Part shown: piece by piece, positions 11,419 to 21,244 of the stretch
Layout of the letters: each line of letters begins with the position of its first letter
How positions within the stretch are numbered: the first letter of the stretch is position 1
Source of the DNA: Anaspis maculata
Lineage: Eukaryota; Arthropoda; Insecta; Coleoptera; Scraptiidae
Direction of reading: 5' to 3'
Assembly: GCA_949128115.1 (NCBI GenBank)
Contig: OX421968.1
Location: 1,364,001-1,428,000 of the forward strand
Length of the DNA: 64,000 bases
Position numbers and translations under genes: made by a program
The notes under the pieces: model-generated
Database searches by the model: none
What the model saw: only the letters and a program-made list of their open reading frames with translations
Told to the model about the DNA's origin: nothing

Positions 11419-12737
11419 TACAGGGTCCTGCAACAGTGCGTCGGGCTTTCCTAGCACCCTTACCTTGCAAAATAGAGAAAAAGGTGTAATACATAAAATT
11501 ATTGATTTGAAAAGTTCTACCTACTTCGTGTAATTATTTTCAACTATACAGGGTGTTCAACTTTTGCACTATAACAAAAACAAAGATTTTTCAACTCTCG
11601 AGCGGGCGTGCTTGAGGTTCAATTATACAGGTGTGCAAAATTTTTTACGAACTTCGCAAATTTCAAAATGTCATAGGTCATTTTTTTCAAATAGAATGCC
11701 GTCTTTTTATCTCACCATTCGATAGCTTTTTTCTTCCTTTTACATTTTTACCAGAGATACCTTACCCCTAAATTTCATAATTCCAGAGATAATCGATAGT
11801 TTTGATGAAAATTGTCGTTTATTTGGATTTTTTATGTTCTTACTAGGTTCTGATACAGAAAATCATATGTCAAAATGAGCGCAACTCTCAATTTGACAGT
11901 TTGAAGGTTTTTGAAGTAGAGAAAACCGCTTTACTAAGCTCAATTTGAATTTTCTCCTTTCCATCGCGCAACGAAATTTTTTTTTTGGAGCATTTTCTTC
12001 AGATTGGAATTGACGCAGCTATTCAATAAAAAAAAACTTGTTCTTAGCATCAAGCCAAGCAAAATGTGTCAATCAGACATTTGTTAATGATCACCATGGC
12101 CTGCCCGGGGTGGAAAATTTTAATAAATAGCACTTTTTATAAAAATTATCGATTATCTCGGAAAATATCAAATTTAGAGGTAGGGTACCTCTGGTAAAAA
12201 TGGAAGAGGAGAAAAAAGCTATCGAATGGTGAAATAAAATAGGGAGCATTCTATTTGAAATAAATGACTGGCATTTTGAAATTTGCGAAGTTCGAAAAAA
12301 ATTCTGAACACCCTGATCACTGAATCCGAAGTTTTTTGTCATGAAATTATTCATCTCCTATTCGACTATTGTTGTGCCAAATTTCAGTCCTTGATTGAGA
12401 AAAACAAAGCTCCTACTATTTTTCAAAACAAACCTTGAAATTACAAAAAAAATTATTTTTTTTTTAAGTTGGTAGCACTGCCACAAATTGAAAAACCAAA
12501 AATACGCTTAAGATAGAGCTTGAGAAGCTAAACAAGAAAATGAAATCAAAAGTGGGGCGTTTCATTTAAAAAAATCTTTGTTTTTGTTATAGCGCAAAAA
12601 TGGAACACCTGCATAGTTGAAAATGATTTCATTGGTTAGAACATTTCAAATCAATAATTTTATGTATTATACTTTTGTCTCTATCTCGTAAGGGAAGGGC
12701 GCTAGGAGAGCCCGACGCACTGTTGCAGGAGCCTGTA
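11419..12737. mobile_element. Foldback element with a second palindrome nested in its loop
   Basis: Outer arms: TACAGGGTCCTGCAACAGTG (11419) with CACTGTTGCAGGAGCCTGTA (ending 12737); GTATAC-type inner words such as TCAACTATACAGGGTGTTC pair with GAACACCTGCATAGTTGA. Nested inside, 11630-12318 is another inverted pair: CATTCGATAGCTTTTTTCT with AAAAAAGCTATCGAATG and GAACTTCGCAAATTTCAAAATG with CATTTTGAAATTTGCGAAGTTC. Confidence 0.75.
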
Positions 12738-12740
12738 CTG

Positions 12741-13593
12741 TACAGAGCGTTTCAGCGATGATAGCAAAAAATTTAACTGTGATTAGATCTCGTCAAAATA
12801 TGGCGAAAACCTATATGTATACCATTTTGCAATGTTCGGCCCAATGACGAGGATACAGTCTTTCAAAGTTCACTTTTTTCGAATTTCAAAAATTTGTAAC
12901 TCAAGAACTTCTTGACGAGATTTTCTTAAATTCACCATAGACTGGTTTGTCGAAACCACCTACCGACCTGTCAAATTTTGAAAGGATCCAACCAGTGACT
13001 TAGCGTAGGAGTTACAGGGGTCAATACTTTGGAAGCATCGGAACGAAAGTTGACTTAAGGTGAAGGTGCCCCCCCCCCCCTATAACTTCTACGCTACTGG
13101 TTGGATTCTTCCAAAATTTGGCAGGTTGATAGATAATAAATTGGAAAAATTTCTCCATCCTTCTCAGAGTGGTGTAGTGGTGTTGTGACAGTAAAGGATT
13201 TTTTTATTTTTCTTTGAATTACACCACAAATTATGGACTTCTTTGGCCAACCATGAGTATAAATAGCACAAGTTGTCACTTCTCAACCCTGACGATGCTT
13301 AACGGCGAAACCGGTTGGCCAAAGAAGTCCATAATTTGTGGTGTATTTCAAAGAAAAATAAAAAAAACCTTGATAGATAATGTTGATATCCAGATTATGC
13401 TGAATTTAAGCTAATTTTGTAAAAACGTTTTCAGGTTACAAATTTTTGAAATCCGAAAAAGTAAACTTTCAAGGGGTGTATCTTCGTTATTAGGCTGAAC
13501 TTTGCAAAATGGTATACCTATAGGTTTTCGTCGTATTTTGACGAAATCTACACACAGTTGAATTTTTTGCTATCATCGGTGAAACACCCCGTA
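12741..13593. mobile_element. Foldback element abutting the previous one
   Basis: TACAGAGCGTTTCAGCGATG (12741) is inverted at the right as CATCGGTGAAACACCCCGTA (ending 13593). Arms pair over about 250 bp (GATAGCAAAAAATT with AATTTTTTGCTATC). Only 3 bp separate it from the element at 11419-12737. A further hairpin at 13200-13369 is nested in it. Confidence 0.75.
13200..13369. repeat. Nested hairpin element with CTGACGA/CGAAAC motif
   Basis: TTTTTATTTTTCTTTGAA...CCACAAATTATGGACTTCTTTGGCCAACC pairs almost perfectly (about 50 bp) with GGTTGGCCAAAGAAGTCC...TTCAAAGAAAAATAAAAA. In the loop CTGACGA (13289-13295) and CGAAA (13306-13310) are spaced as in a hammerhead core, but the intervening stem is weak. 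Confidence 0.6.
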
Positions 13594-16500
13594 TAACTTA
13601 AACATGAATCCCCCCAAAAAATCACATGTTTTGTGTTTAAGTTTTCAAAAACCTAGCCGGAAACATAACTGACAAAAAAAAATTAAAACTGATGGTAAGA
13701 GTCATCAAATCTATTAATCGAGCAAGTCGAGCAATAATACACTACGCTACTTTAGCAAGAGAAAGAGCCTTCTCCTGCTGTTTCTTAGCGGTCAGTTATC
13801 ATCAGATTCAAATAGCCTGATTCAGTAGTTGTCAAGTGCATGTTGATGCCCGTCAAACAAAACTGTGGTCAAGGAAATTGTTTTTACTAATAGGTAAGCT
13901 GAGACAAAAACTCACGTGAACCACCAAAGTTGCACCAAAAATTAAACGCAAAACACACCTGATATTACATCTGAAAGCACTCGGTAACTCGTTGAAAATG
14001 ACAGTACATTGCGATGTTTTGATCACCGTACCAAAACTTTGTTTTTGAAAACTGAAACTATTTCTATTTTGTTCCTTTGTTGTGAGGTTGAGTGGGAACA
14101 CGCCTTTCCGTCGGTGAACAAATAGGTTTTCATCAATAGACCTACTTGGCTGGCCAGGTCTGTTTTGTAGTCGGGGTCCCATTTTACGAAGAGATTTTTC
14201 AGATCAGCAGGAGCAGCGGGGCAGAAATTTTTTTATACGCTGCTGATAAAAGTCTGCATTTGTATATTGCAACCTCCTTGATTGCAACAGGGATATCCTC
14301 TAGGTATCTTATTCCTTTTTCCTTCATCTAGAAAAAAAGCTACTTAACCTCTCTTTTCCGGGATTCATTCATAACAAGATTTGGTAAGTACTTGCTGAAG
14401 ATAAAACTCACCTTTTGGGCATGAACCACGGTATAGATGAATTGGAGATTAGAAAAGTGATACTCAAGCAATCTGCAAATACAACACACAAGTTCCCGAA
14501 TTTTACAACAATAATAAACACTGACATTGACAGTGACGAGTGACAGTTCCCGACTGTCATTTTATAGTCATTGCGGCAACAACGCCGGGCCCTGCTGAGG
14601 GTGATGAGTACATGTGGCTGTGGCAGCACCTCACGGTAATGTAGAACAGCTTTTGCTATTTTGTGAAAATAACCTTTCGTGGTATATATTATCGCGATTT
14701 TTTTTGCTCAATATTCCTAAAATAATTCATGTAATGTCTATACCATAACTCTGGTATGTTTATGGCTCCCATAACGTTTTAAAAACAATAATTACTATTC
14801 TTATGTGACGAAAGTCAAATAGCGAAGGAGCAACTTAATCCTCAAACAATAAATTCTTAAACAAAACTTAAATTAATTGCTTAATTAAGTGCCACCGAGG
14901 AAAATGAGTTAGAGCCTGTATAACTGGTTGCCTATACCCACTAGCCAAAGCTCTTAAGTAAGTATCTAGTGTTGTTATGCGCACTTCTTGTTGAACCGTT
15001 TAATTTCGTGTGTGTGTGTGTGTGTGTGTCCGCGCGCGTGTGTGTGTGTGTGTGTGTGTATGTTAACTGTTGACGTTTCGCTCAAAGTAAATAAGATAAG
15101 ACCATTGCTGAATGCTGATGTTGTTAGTGTGATGTAGTAGGTATATGCTGGTGTTCTTATTTTAAGTACCTAATTCTCAAAAGTTCGTCATTTTTAATCT
15201 ATGATGAACATCTTTGCCGTTAGATGGTAAGTCATTTTTGTTTAACCCAAAGATTATTTTGGGTATTTTTTGTAAGTTTCATAAATTCGCATGTTGCACA
15301 CTTGAACTTATTCACATGGTTCGACTCATATGTTATTGGGCTAGTGATGTAGAGTAGGTAGAGGTACCCTACACCTGCGGCTTGAAACTGGGCATGGTTG
15401 GTAGGTAGGTAATTATTTGGTATGGTAACTGGGTAAGGTTGTTCCTAATCAAACAGTCACCTACACCGCGAGTCCGCGACCTGTTCTGAACTTACAAATC
15501 TGTACCTACTTCATTGATTTATTGTAATTAAAACAACTTAGTTTTTCAGAACCTCTGATATTATTTGAGTTCTTCCTCACCTCAGAAGCGCACAATTATC
15601 TAGTTCTTCCGTTATATCAGTTTCAAAATGAAAATCCTTATTCCCTTTATAAGAGTTCCATCGTTCCTTGAGTCTATCTACCTTGTGCCCACATACAAAC
15701 GCTAGTAGGTAGGTACCTACCTTATATTAGGTACTAACTATATTGCTATATCGACCTAGGCCCTACACGGTAGTAATTAATTGGGTAGGTACAGTCATTA
15801 GTTTATCTCCGATAATAGTGTATACCTGTGTAATAATTATTGCTCAGATACAAGTAATATTATAGGTAGGTATAGATACTTCTATGCCTTCACAAAATAT
15901 GTTGTGTATTATACCTATTCCGTTTTAACCTAGTTCTGTTATAAAACTGATTGCTTTTGACGTGTAGTAGGATAACTACCATAATATACTAGACCAACTG
16001 AAGTACCTACACCCTACCTAATGCTAGAATCTAATGTATAATGGAAGACAATAGTGTCTTCAAGGATAAGCACGTGTATGGCGCATTTTTTGGTGAACAT
16101 CCTGCCTGGATGTCGATTTTTCTCAACACTCGTACTACTACTACTGCTACTCCTCGAGAAAATTATTCTGCATTTTAAAATTGGCCAATGTTTACATTTA
16201 CAAAAAAGCATTTTATTATAGGTAAATCATAATAATTGTTCAAAAGTCGATCTACAGAGATACCTATGTACTCAGGTACCTACCTACGTCGTACGGCTAT
16301 AATAAGTTTTCGATGGGAGCACCAGTTGTATGGGGCAGCCCTTCCATACAATTTTGAAATAGTAATATAGAGGTTCAAGAATTACGCATCAATTTAAGGG
16401 TACCTATTTCAATTTTCTTTACGGTGGCATTGAAACAATATTGCTTGGCATCATTCATATTGGTAATTAATAATAATAATGGTGATAATAATGATAAGCA

Positions 16501-16733
16501 GCACAGCATACAAGTACAATGTATAAGTGCCTTCTATTATTTGTTTGGGCATTATTTGCACCAAGATGTTTAATTACAGTGGGCTTGATTTTATGCCAAC
16601 GGCATGTACGACGTCCATCCCATACTTTTTATTTATTTTATATCATTCATAACGAGCCATATAGTGATCAGAATTAACAATTTAACCTTGGCTGCAACTA
16701 ATAGAATGTTGTCGATATCGCGATATAATATTA
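13594..16733. other. Intergenic AT-rich DNA with microsatellite
   Basis: Contains an imperfect (GT)n microsatellite, interrupted by CCGCGCGC, at about 15007-15059 and many TAGGTACCTA-like words around 15690-15720 and 16270-16290. No gene, RNA or transposon end identified. Confidence 0.5.
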
Positions 16734-17122
16734 TACAGGTGTCCCGAAATCATCCAGCCTGCCAACATTCATTCAGCAGATTCTACTATGAAAAATTAGA
16801 AGAAAAAACTCCTATAAACATGGGTCGAAGAATGGTTCATAAGGGGGCTACAGGGCTATAGGCCATCGACAATGATGTTAATGTTAACAAAATGTTATCG
16901 GCAATGGTAATGCTAGAATTCAAAGCAACGAGTTTCAAATGGTGACGTCCACAATCATGTTAGTGGCAGTGGTAATCATTAGTCATTACCATTGAAACTC
17001 GTTGCTTTGAATGCTACCATTACCATTGCCGATAACATTACGTTAACATTAGCATCATTGTGTATGGCCTATTACGTATGGGTCCTACTAAAGGTGGGCC
17101 TCTAAGAATGGTTTTTATTCAA
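16734..17122 (+). mobile_element. TACAGGTGTCCCGAAA repeat, solo arm, interrupted by a MITE
   Basis: TACAGGTGTCCCGAAATCAT...AAACATGGGTCGAAGAATGG..CATAAGGGGGCTACAGG and, after the insertion, CTACTAAAGGTGGGCCTCTA match the left arm of the palindromic element at 40635-41182. Here only one arm is seen. Confidence 0.65.
16860..17071. mobile_element. Near-perfect hairpin MITE
   Basis: GGCCATCGACAATGATG at the left pairs with CATCATTGTGTATGGCC at the right; arms of about 85 bp are nearly perfect (GTTATCGGCAATGGTAATG, CAAAGCAACGAGTTTCAA and complements). TA flanks both ends, consistent with TA target duplication. It sits inside the repeat at 16734-17122. Confidence 0.75.
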
Positions 17123-17318
17123 AAAGCCGAAACTAGTTCAGATATAATGGAGACATTTAGCACATCAACTAACTTCTCTATGCTTAATAAGATACAATAT
17201 GGGGTGAAAATAAAGATACTTGGGTATCAGTAGCATTTCATGATTTATCTTTAAATATATTGATAATTCGAAACAGGCGTTCAACTTAACTGTAGATCAC
17301 TTCAGGGGGCCGTACGTA

Positions 17319-18566
17319 CCCTGCTGAAAATGCTCATCGATTCTCATTGGAATCCCTATGAGAATCCATCAGTTTCTATCAGCCCCATGAGCATCAATCA
17401 GGCGCACGCATAATAAATGGGAAGTCTAACAGTTTCTATGAGAATCTATCGTACATTTCCTGCTGAAAATCCTCATGGATCCTCATTGGGATTCCTATGA
17501 GAATCCATCAGTCATTGGCAGAAATCAACAGCAAATGCTCATTCAATCCTGATAAATGCTGATACAAATCCATTATTTGACTTATTGACATGTGAATCCT
17601 GTAAATCTATGCGGCTTTGGCAGATATAATCTCATCAATTTTAGGCGAACCCGCGCGCTCGCCTGATCTAGTCGTCATGAATCGTAGGAAATTCTTGCGC
17701 GACTAGCGCGATCGATCTAGTGCGTTATCTTTTCGTGACAGTGAAAATACAAAATGCTGACAGGACGCTGAAAAAAAGTTTGATTCCTTTCCGCATCGGT
17801 TTGTTTGTTTACGTTTGTTGTGTTAATACCTATAAGATGTGAAGACTTTTACTTTACCGACGCTCCACCAACATGGAAGGAAAAGTATTGTAATCATGCA
17901 GAAAAGGTTCGAGATTTCGATGGATATATTCCATTTTGAGGTTCCCCAAGACGATTAGGACTATTTCTATCAAGTAAAGTGCCTATAACTATAGTAAAAT
18001 ACATAACTAATTATGATCTTCAATTCCAGGTTCTAGGAGATCATTGGAACACTGAACTAAAACAATAGTATCACCCTGTGTGCCTGTGCGACATTGATGT
18101 AATTTCACGAACATTCACGAATTTATTTATTTGTAAGTGATAAAATCTAATAAAAAATCCAGTTCAAAATCCATCTTGGTTTTGTATAACAATTTGTTGT
18201 ATTCAGTGCGGCATCCATCTGGATCGTATGAGTTTTCATGAGAATCCATGAGGATTCATATGGAATCCATGAGCATTTAAGTGGATTCATATGGAAATCA
18301 ATGAGAATCCATGAGCATTTATGTGGATTCATATGGAAATCAATGAGAATCCATGAGCATTTATATGGAATCATATGGAAATCAATGAGAATCCATGAGC
18401 ATTTATGTGGATTCATATGGAAATCTATGAGATTCAATGAGCAAAAAACGCAGCGGGATTCCTATGAGAATCATTGCGGCAAAGCCGGTTCCAATACTCA
18501 TATAGATTCTCATGAAAGCCAGATAGATTTCCCTATGAGAATTGATGAGCATTTTCAGCAGGGTAG
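17319..18566. mobile_element. 1.25 kb TIR element (CCCTGCTGAAAATGCTCATC ends)
   Basis: Left terminus TACCCTGCTGAAAATGCTCA and right terminus TGAGCATTTTCAGCAGGGTA are inverted repeats (about 28 bp with one mismatch), flanked by TA. The inside is filled with variants of the words ATGAGAATCCAT and GATTCATATGG in both orientations and a second, imperfect copy of the terminus at about 17459. No transposase: a non-autonomous DNA transposon. Confidence 0.75.
18259..18426. repeat. 42-bp tandem repeat, four copies
   Basis: Units 18259-18300 (diverged), 18301-18342, 18343-18384 and 18385-18426, each ATGAGAATCCATGAGC ATTTATGTGGATTCATATGG AAATCA. Because 42 is a multiple of three, open frames appear on both strands; these are artefacts of the repeat, not genes. 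Confidence 0.9.
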
Positions 18567-19165
18567 TTCCCTTATGAGTTATTGAGTTACGATTATGATA
18601 TGAAGCATTTTTCGACTCACTGCCCTGCCGGTACCCGAACGATTCTAGGCAGGCTCTCTTCACTCCGAATACTCCGACATGACTCGGACTCCGTCATAGG
18701 TACGTCATACCCGAACGGTTTCAAGCAAAAGAAGTCAAAGTGTCACTCGAGTTAGCGATGAGCCGAACCCACCTAATAAACTGAGTTTTTTAAATATTTG
18801 ATCGAGAATCTTCTGGTGAAGTTTGGCTTGTTAACATCGGCACACCGAAGAGTGTAGATGTAGGTTCATTTGTTGACTGCCAACAAAGAAATGATGGGAG
18901 TTTTTTTCACATTTATCGCCGATCGTCATCATTACGAGTTATAATGCAGAGAAGCGAAATTTTTATGTTACCTACCTGCACGTTTTCTGCTCAGTAAGTG
19001 ATATTTGCAAGTTCCCTCTATTCCGCGATGGATTTAAACGTCAGGAGGCTTTTTTGACAACTTAAATGGGCAAAGTCGTTTCACGCACGAAGTAAATTTG
19101 ACGTCTCAAAAGGCACCTTTGGATTCTGTATTTTGCAGAGAGAGGTGTGATACCTCATCATCTTG
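18567..19165. other. No gene recognised
   Basis: Unique-looking intergenic DNA; no domain or repeat identified. Confidence 0.4.
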
Positions 19166-19623
19166 CAATGGGGAACTATAGGCAAAACGGATTGTAGAGG
19201 GCGACGTGTTCCATGCACCCATTTTGACACTCTTGACAGTTATCGTACATAACCTCCCTCAAAGAAATGTACGGAAAGGGGAAAAGTGCTAATGCTCAAA
19301 GAAGAGTCGAGGCGGAGAGGTGCCCCAGTGAGAGGAAAAAAAGAGCTGGTGCAAAGGTGCAGCCTGGCCTGGTACATAACACAGCAGTACCTTTTTTTTT
19401 CACCGCTATTTTTCGCTTGTCGACTCTTCGACTTTTCTCTGCTTTTTAATTCACAAAGTGACGCAAACCGCTGGTTATATGCCGAGTGTTGACAAATGAA
19501 AATGAAATTAATTACACTTCCAAAGTTGAGGTTATGTACGCTTAAAATGACACTTATGATAGCTAGGGTGCATGGAACACGAGCGCCATTACTTTGGGCG
19601 TTTGCCACTATAGTTCTCCATTG
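19166..19623. repeat. Foldback element
   Basis: CAATGGGGAACTATAGGCAAA and CGTGTTCCATGCACCC at the left pair with GGGTGCATGGAACACG and TTTGCCACTATAGTTCTCC at the right; ACATAACCTCCCTCAA pairs with TTGAGGTTATGTAC. The loop (about 19260-19500) contains frames without recognisable domains. Confidence 0.65.
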
Positions 19624-19854
19624 AACGGCTCTTTTGGGTCCATTGTACCATTTCCTGTACCCCAATCAGGAAGACCTACAGTTTAACGTGTATTCCGATC
19701 CACGGGGCAGAATCGCTTGGCTGGCTGATTTTTATGATCCCAAGATTCAGGGAATGAAATTTGGCAGAACAATAGTCGAATAGAACTTCATGATAAAAAA
19801 AGTCAAGATTTAGTAATATGTACAGGTTGTCCACAATATCCTGATCATCGTCTT

Positions 19855-20023
19855 AAGGTGCGTTCAGTCAGCTTATTTTGCCGCAAGTTTTAATTTTAGC
19901 CGTAAGCGCTGCATCGCTTATTGGCTGTTCATGAGGAGGCTGGTTCATAAGAGCCAATGGACGTCGCTGCCCTTGCGACTAAAATTAAAACTTGCTGCTA
20001 AATAAGCTGACTGAACGCACCTT
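19855..20023. mobile_element. Hairpin MITE, AAGGTGCGTTCAGTCAGC ends (copy 1)
   Basis: AAGGTGCGTTCAGTCAGCTT at the left is exactly inverted at the right as AAGCTGACTGAACGCACCTT; arms include GCAAGTTTTAATTTTAG / CTAAAATTAAAACTTGC. Three related copies occur within 510 bp. Confidence 0.82.
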
Positions 20024-20066
20024 TAGCCAAACTCTAATGCCCGTATAAGGTGCGTTCAGTCAGCTT

Positions 20067-20233
20067 AAGGTGCGTTCAGTCAGCTTATTTAGCCGCAATT
20101 TTAATTTTAGCCGTAAGCGCTGCATCACTTATTGGCTGTTCCGAGGAGGCTGGTTCATAAGAGCCAATGGGCGTCGCAGCGCTTACGATTGAAATTAAAA
20201 CTTGCGGCTAAATAAGCTGACTGAACGCACCTT
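20067..20233. mobile_element. Hairpin MITE, AAGGTGCGTTCAGTCAGC ends (copy 2)
   Basis: Same ends and body as the element at 19855-20023, preceded by a tandem repeat of its first 20 bp. Confidence 0.8.
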
Positions 20234-20358
20234 TATTGAGCCGCACGTTTTAATTTTAGCCGTAAGCGCTGCATCGCTTATTGGCTGTTCTGAGGAGGCT
20301 GGTTCATAAGAGACTGAAATTAAAACTTGCGGCTAAATAAGCTGACTGAACGCACCTA
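20234..20358. mobile_element. Hairpin MITE (copy 3, truncated left and internally)
   Basis: Starts inside the family sequence (GAGCCGCACGTTTTAATTTT) and ends with the intact right end GCTGACTGAACGCACCT. It lacks the left terminus and about 25 bp of the centre. Confidence 0.72.
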
Positions 20359-20585
20359 TAGTCGTTGTCAAGTTCACCTTGTCCAAGTATCACTTTAAAT
20401 CAAGCTGTAACTTAAGTACGAATTCTGTTCCATAAACATAACTTCGGCTTTCCTCGAGGAATACTATTTCACGGGAAAAGCCAAAAATATGTCTATGAAA
20501 CAGAAATCCTACTTGAGTTACAGCTTGATTTAAAGTAATACTTTAGACAAGGTGTACTTGGCAACGACTATGAATACGGGCATTA

Positions 20586-21136
20586 TTGCTTTCTTTTAGA
20601 GTGAAATACAGTGATTGTTGTTGTCAGTAGGTATCCACCATTAGATGACAGCTACATACTTACTACCTGCTTATGGAATTTTTGAACTGATGGCGGTACT
20701 TTAGGTGGGATTGGAAAATCCAGAATGAGGTATTTGCATCATTTCTGAGTAAAGTTTCGAATAACTTTATACCGTCAAATTGATCTGCCAGTTGAACTTT
20801 TCAAGTATTAGCTGGTGCGAACTATAAAATGGCTGAAGATCCAGAATTTATTATTATTATTATTTTAATAGGTGTCTATGGAATGCAAGTAGGTATCTGT
20901 ACCTATAAGGTATTATTGTACGACTTTTTTGTGAACTTGTCTTATTTGTGTTTGTCGGAAGTCATATTCTTTTTAATACAAATAATAACTTGCAGCGGAA
21001 AAGTGTCTGTTCATTTATTGCTGATTTCTTCTCGAGTCTCATTCACTATTCTAGCGCTCATTTTATTCTCCTATACGAAAAAAAAAAGCTGGAGGGAATC
21101 GAGCAGAGATTTCATGGCCGTTTTTTTCACTTGCAG
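20586..21136. other. Upstream region of conu
   Basis: No recognisable domain. It ends with a pyrimidine-rich tract and CAG acceptor (21136), suggesting that at least part is a 5' UTR intron of conu. Confidence 0.4.
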
Positions 21137-21244
21137 ATGACTGCGGAAAAAATCCTTGTTGAGAAAAATCAGAGCAAACTGTTGAAATACCTACTGTCTA
21201 ATTATGATGGAATCAGACGAGGCTTTGAACTACTATATCAATGA
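21137..21244 (+). promoter_or_regulatory. Possible overlapping upstream ORF in conu 5' leader
   Basis: Immediately after a good acceptor (CACTTGCAG, ending 21136) there is ATGACTGCGG opening a 35-codon frame that ends at 21244, overlapping the conu start (21204) in another frame. If 21137 is the first base of a spliced leader exon, this ATG would be met before the conu ATG. That the exon starts here is inferred from the splice motif only; a short upstream ORF often reduces translation, but nothing here proves it is used. Confidence 0.35.

Larger units (their letters stand above)
20035..20585. repeat. Palindromic element with two hairpin MITEs inserted near its left end
   Basis: Outer ends TAATGCCCGTAT (20035) and ATACGGGCATTA (20585) are inverted; the interior arm ATAGTCGTTGTCAAGTTCAC (20359) pairs with CTTGGCAACGACTAT (20558-20572). 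Inserted between the end and the arm are hairpin MITE copies at 20067-20233 (with a duplicated 20-bp start at 20047-20066) and 20234-20358. Confidence 0.72.

Noticed and set aside
15007..15059. Z-DNA or regulatory signal in the (GT)n tract
   Set aside because: Ordinary microsatellite; no nearby gene start supports a regulatory role.
18259..18426. CRISPR-like regular repeats
   Set aside because: Units are directly adjacent with no spacers, and the host is clearly a eukaryote.
18147..18585. Open frames of 96-115 codons on both strands
   Set aside because: Produced by a 42-bp tandem repeat inside a TIR element; repeated peptides (IDFHMNPHKCSWIL) have no independent support.
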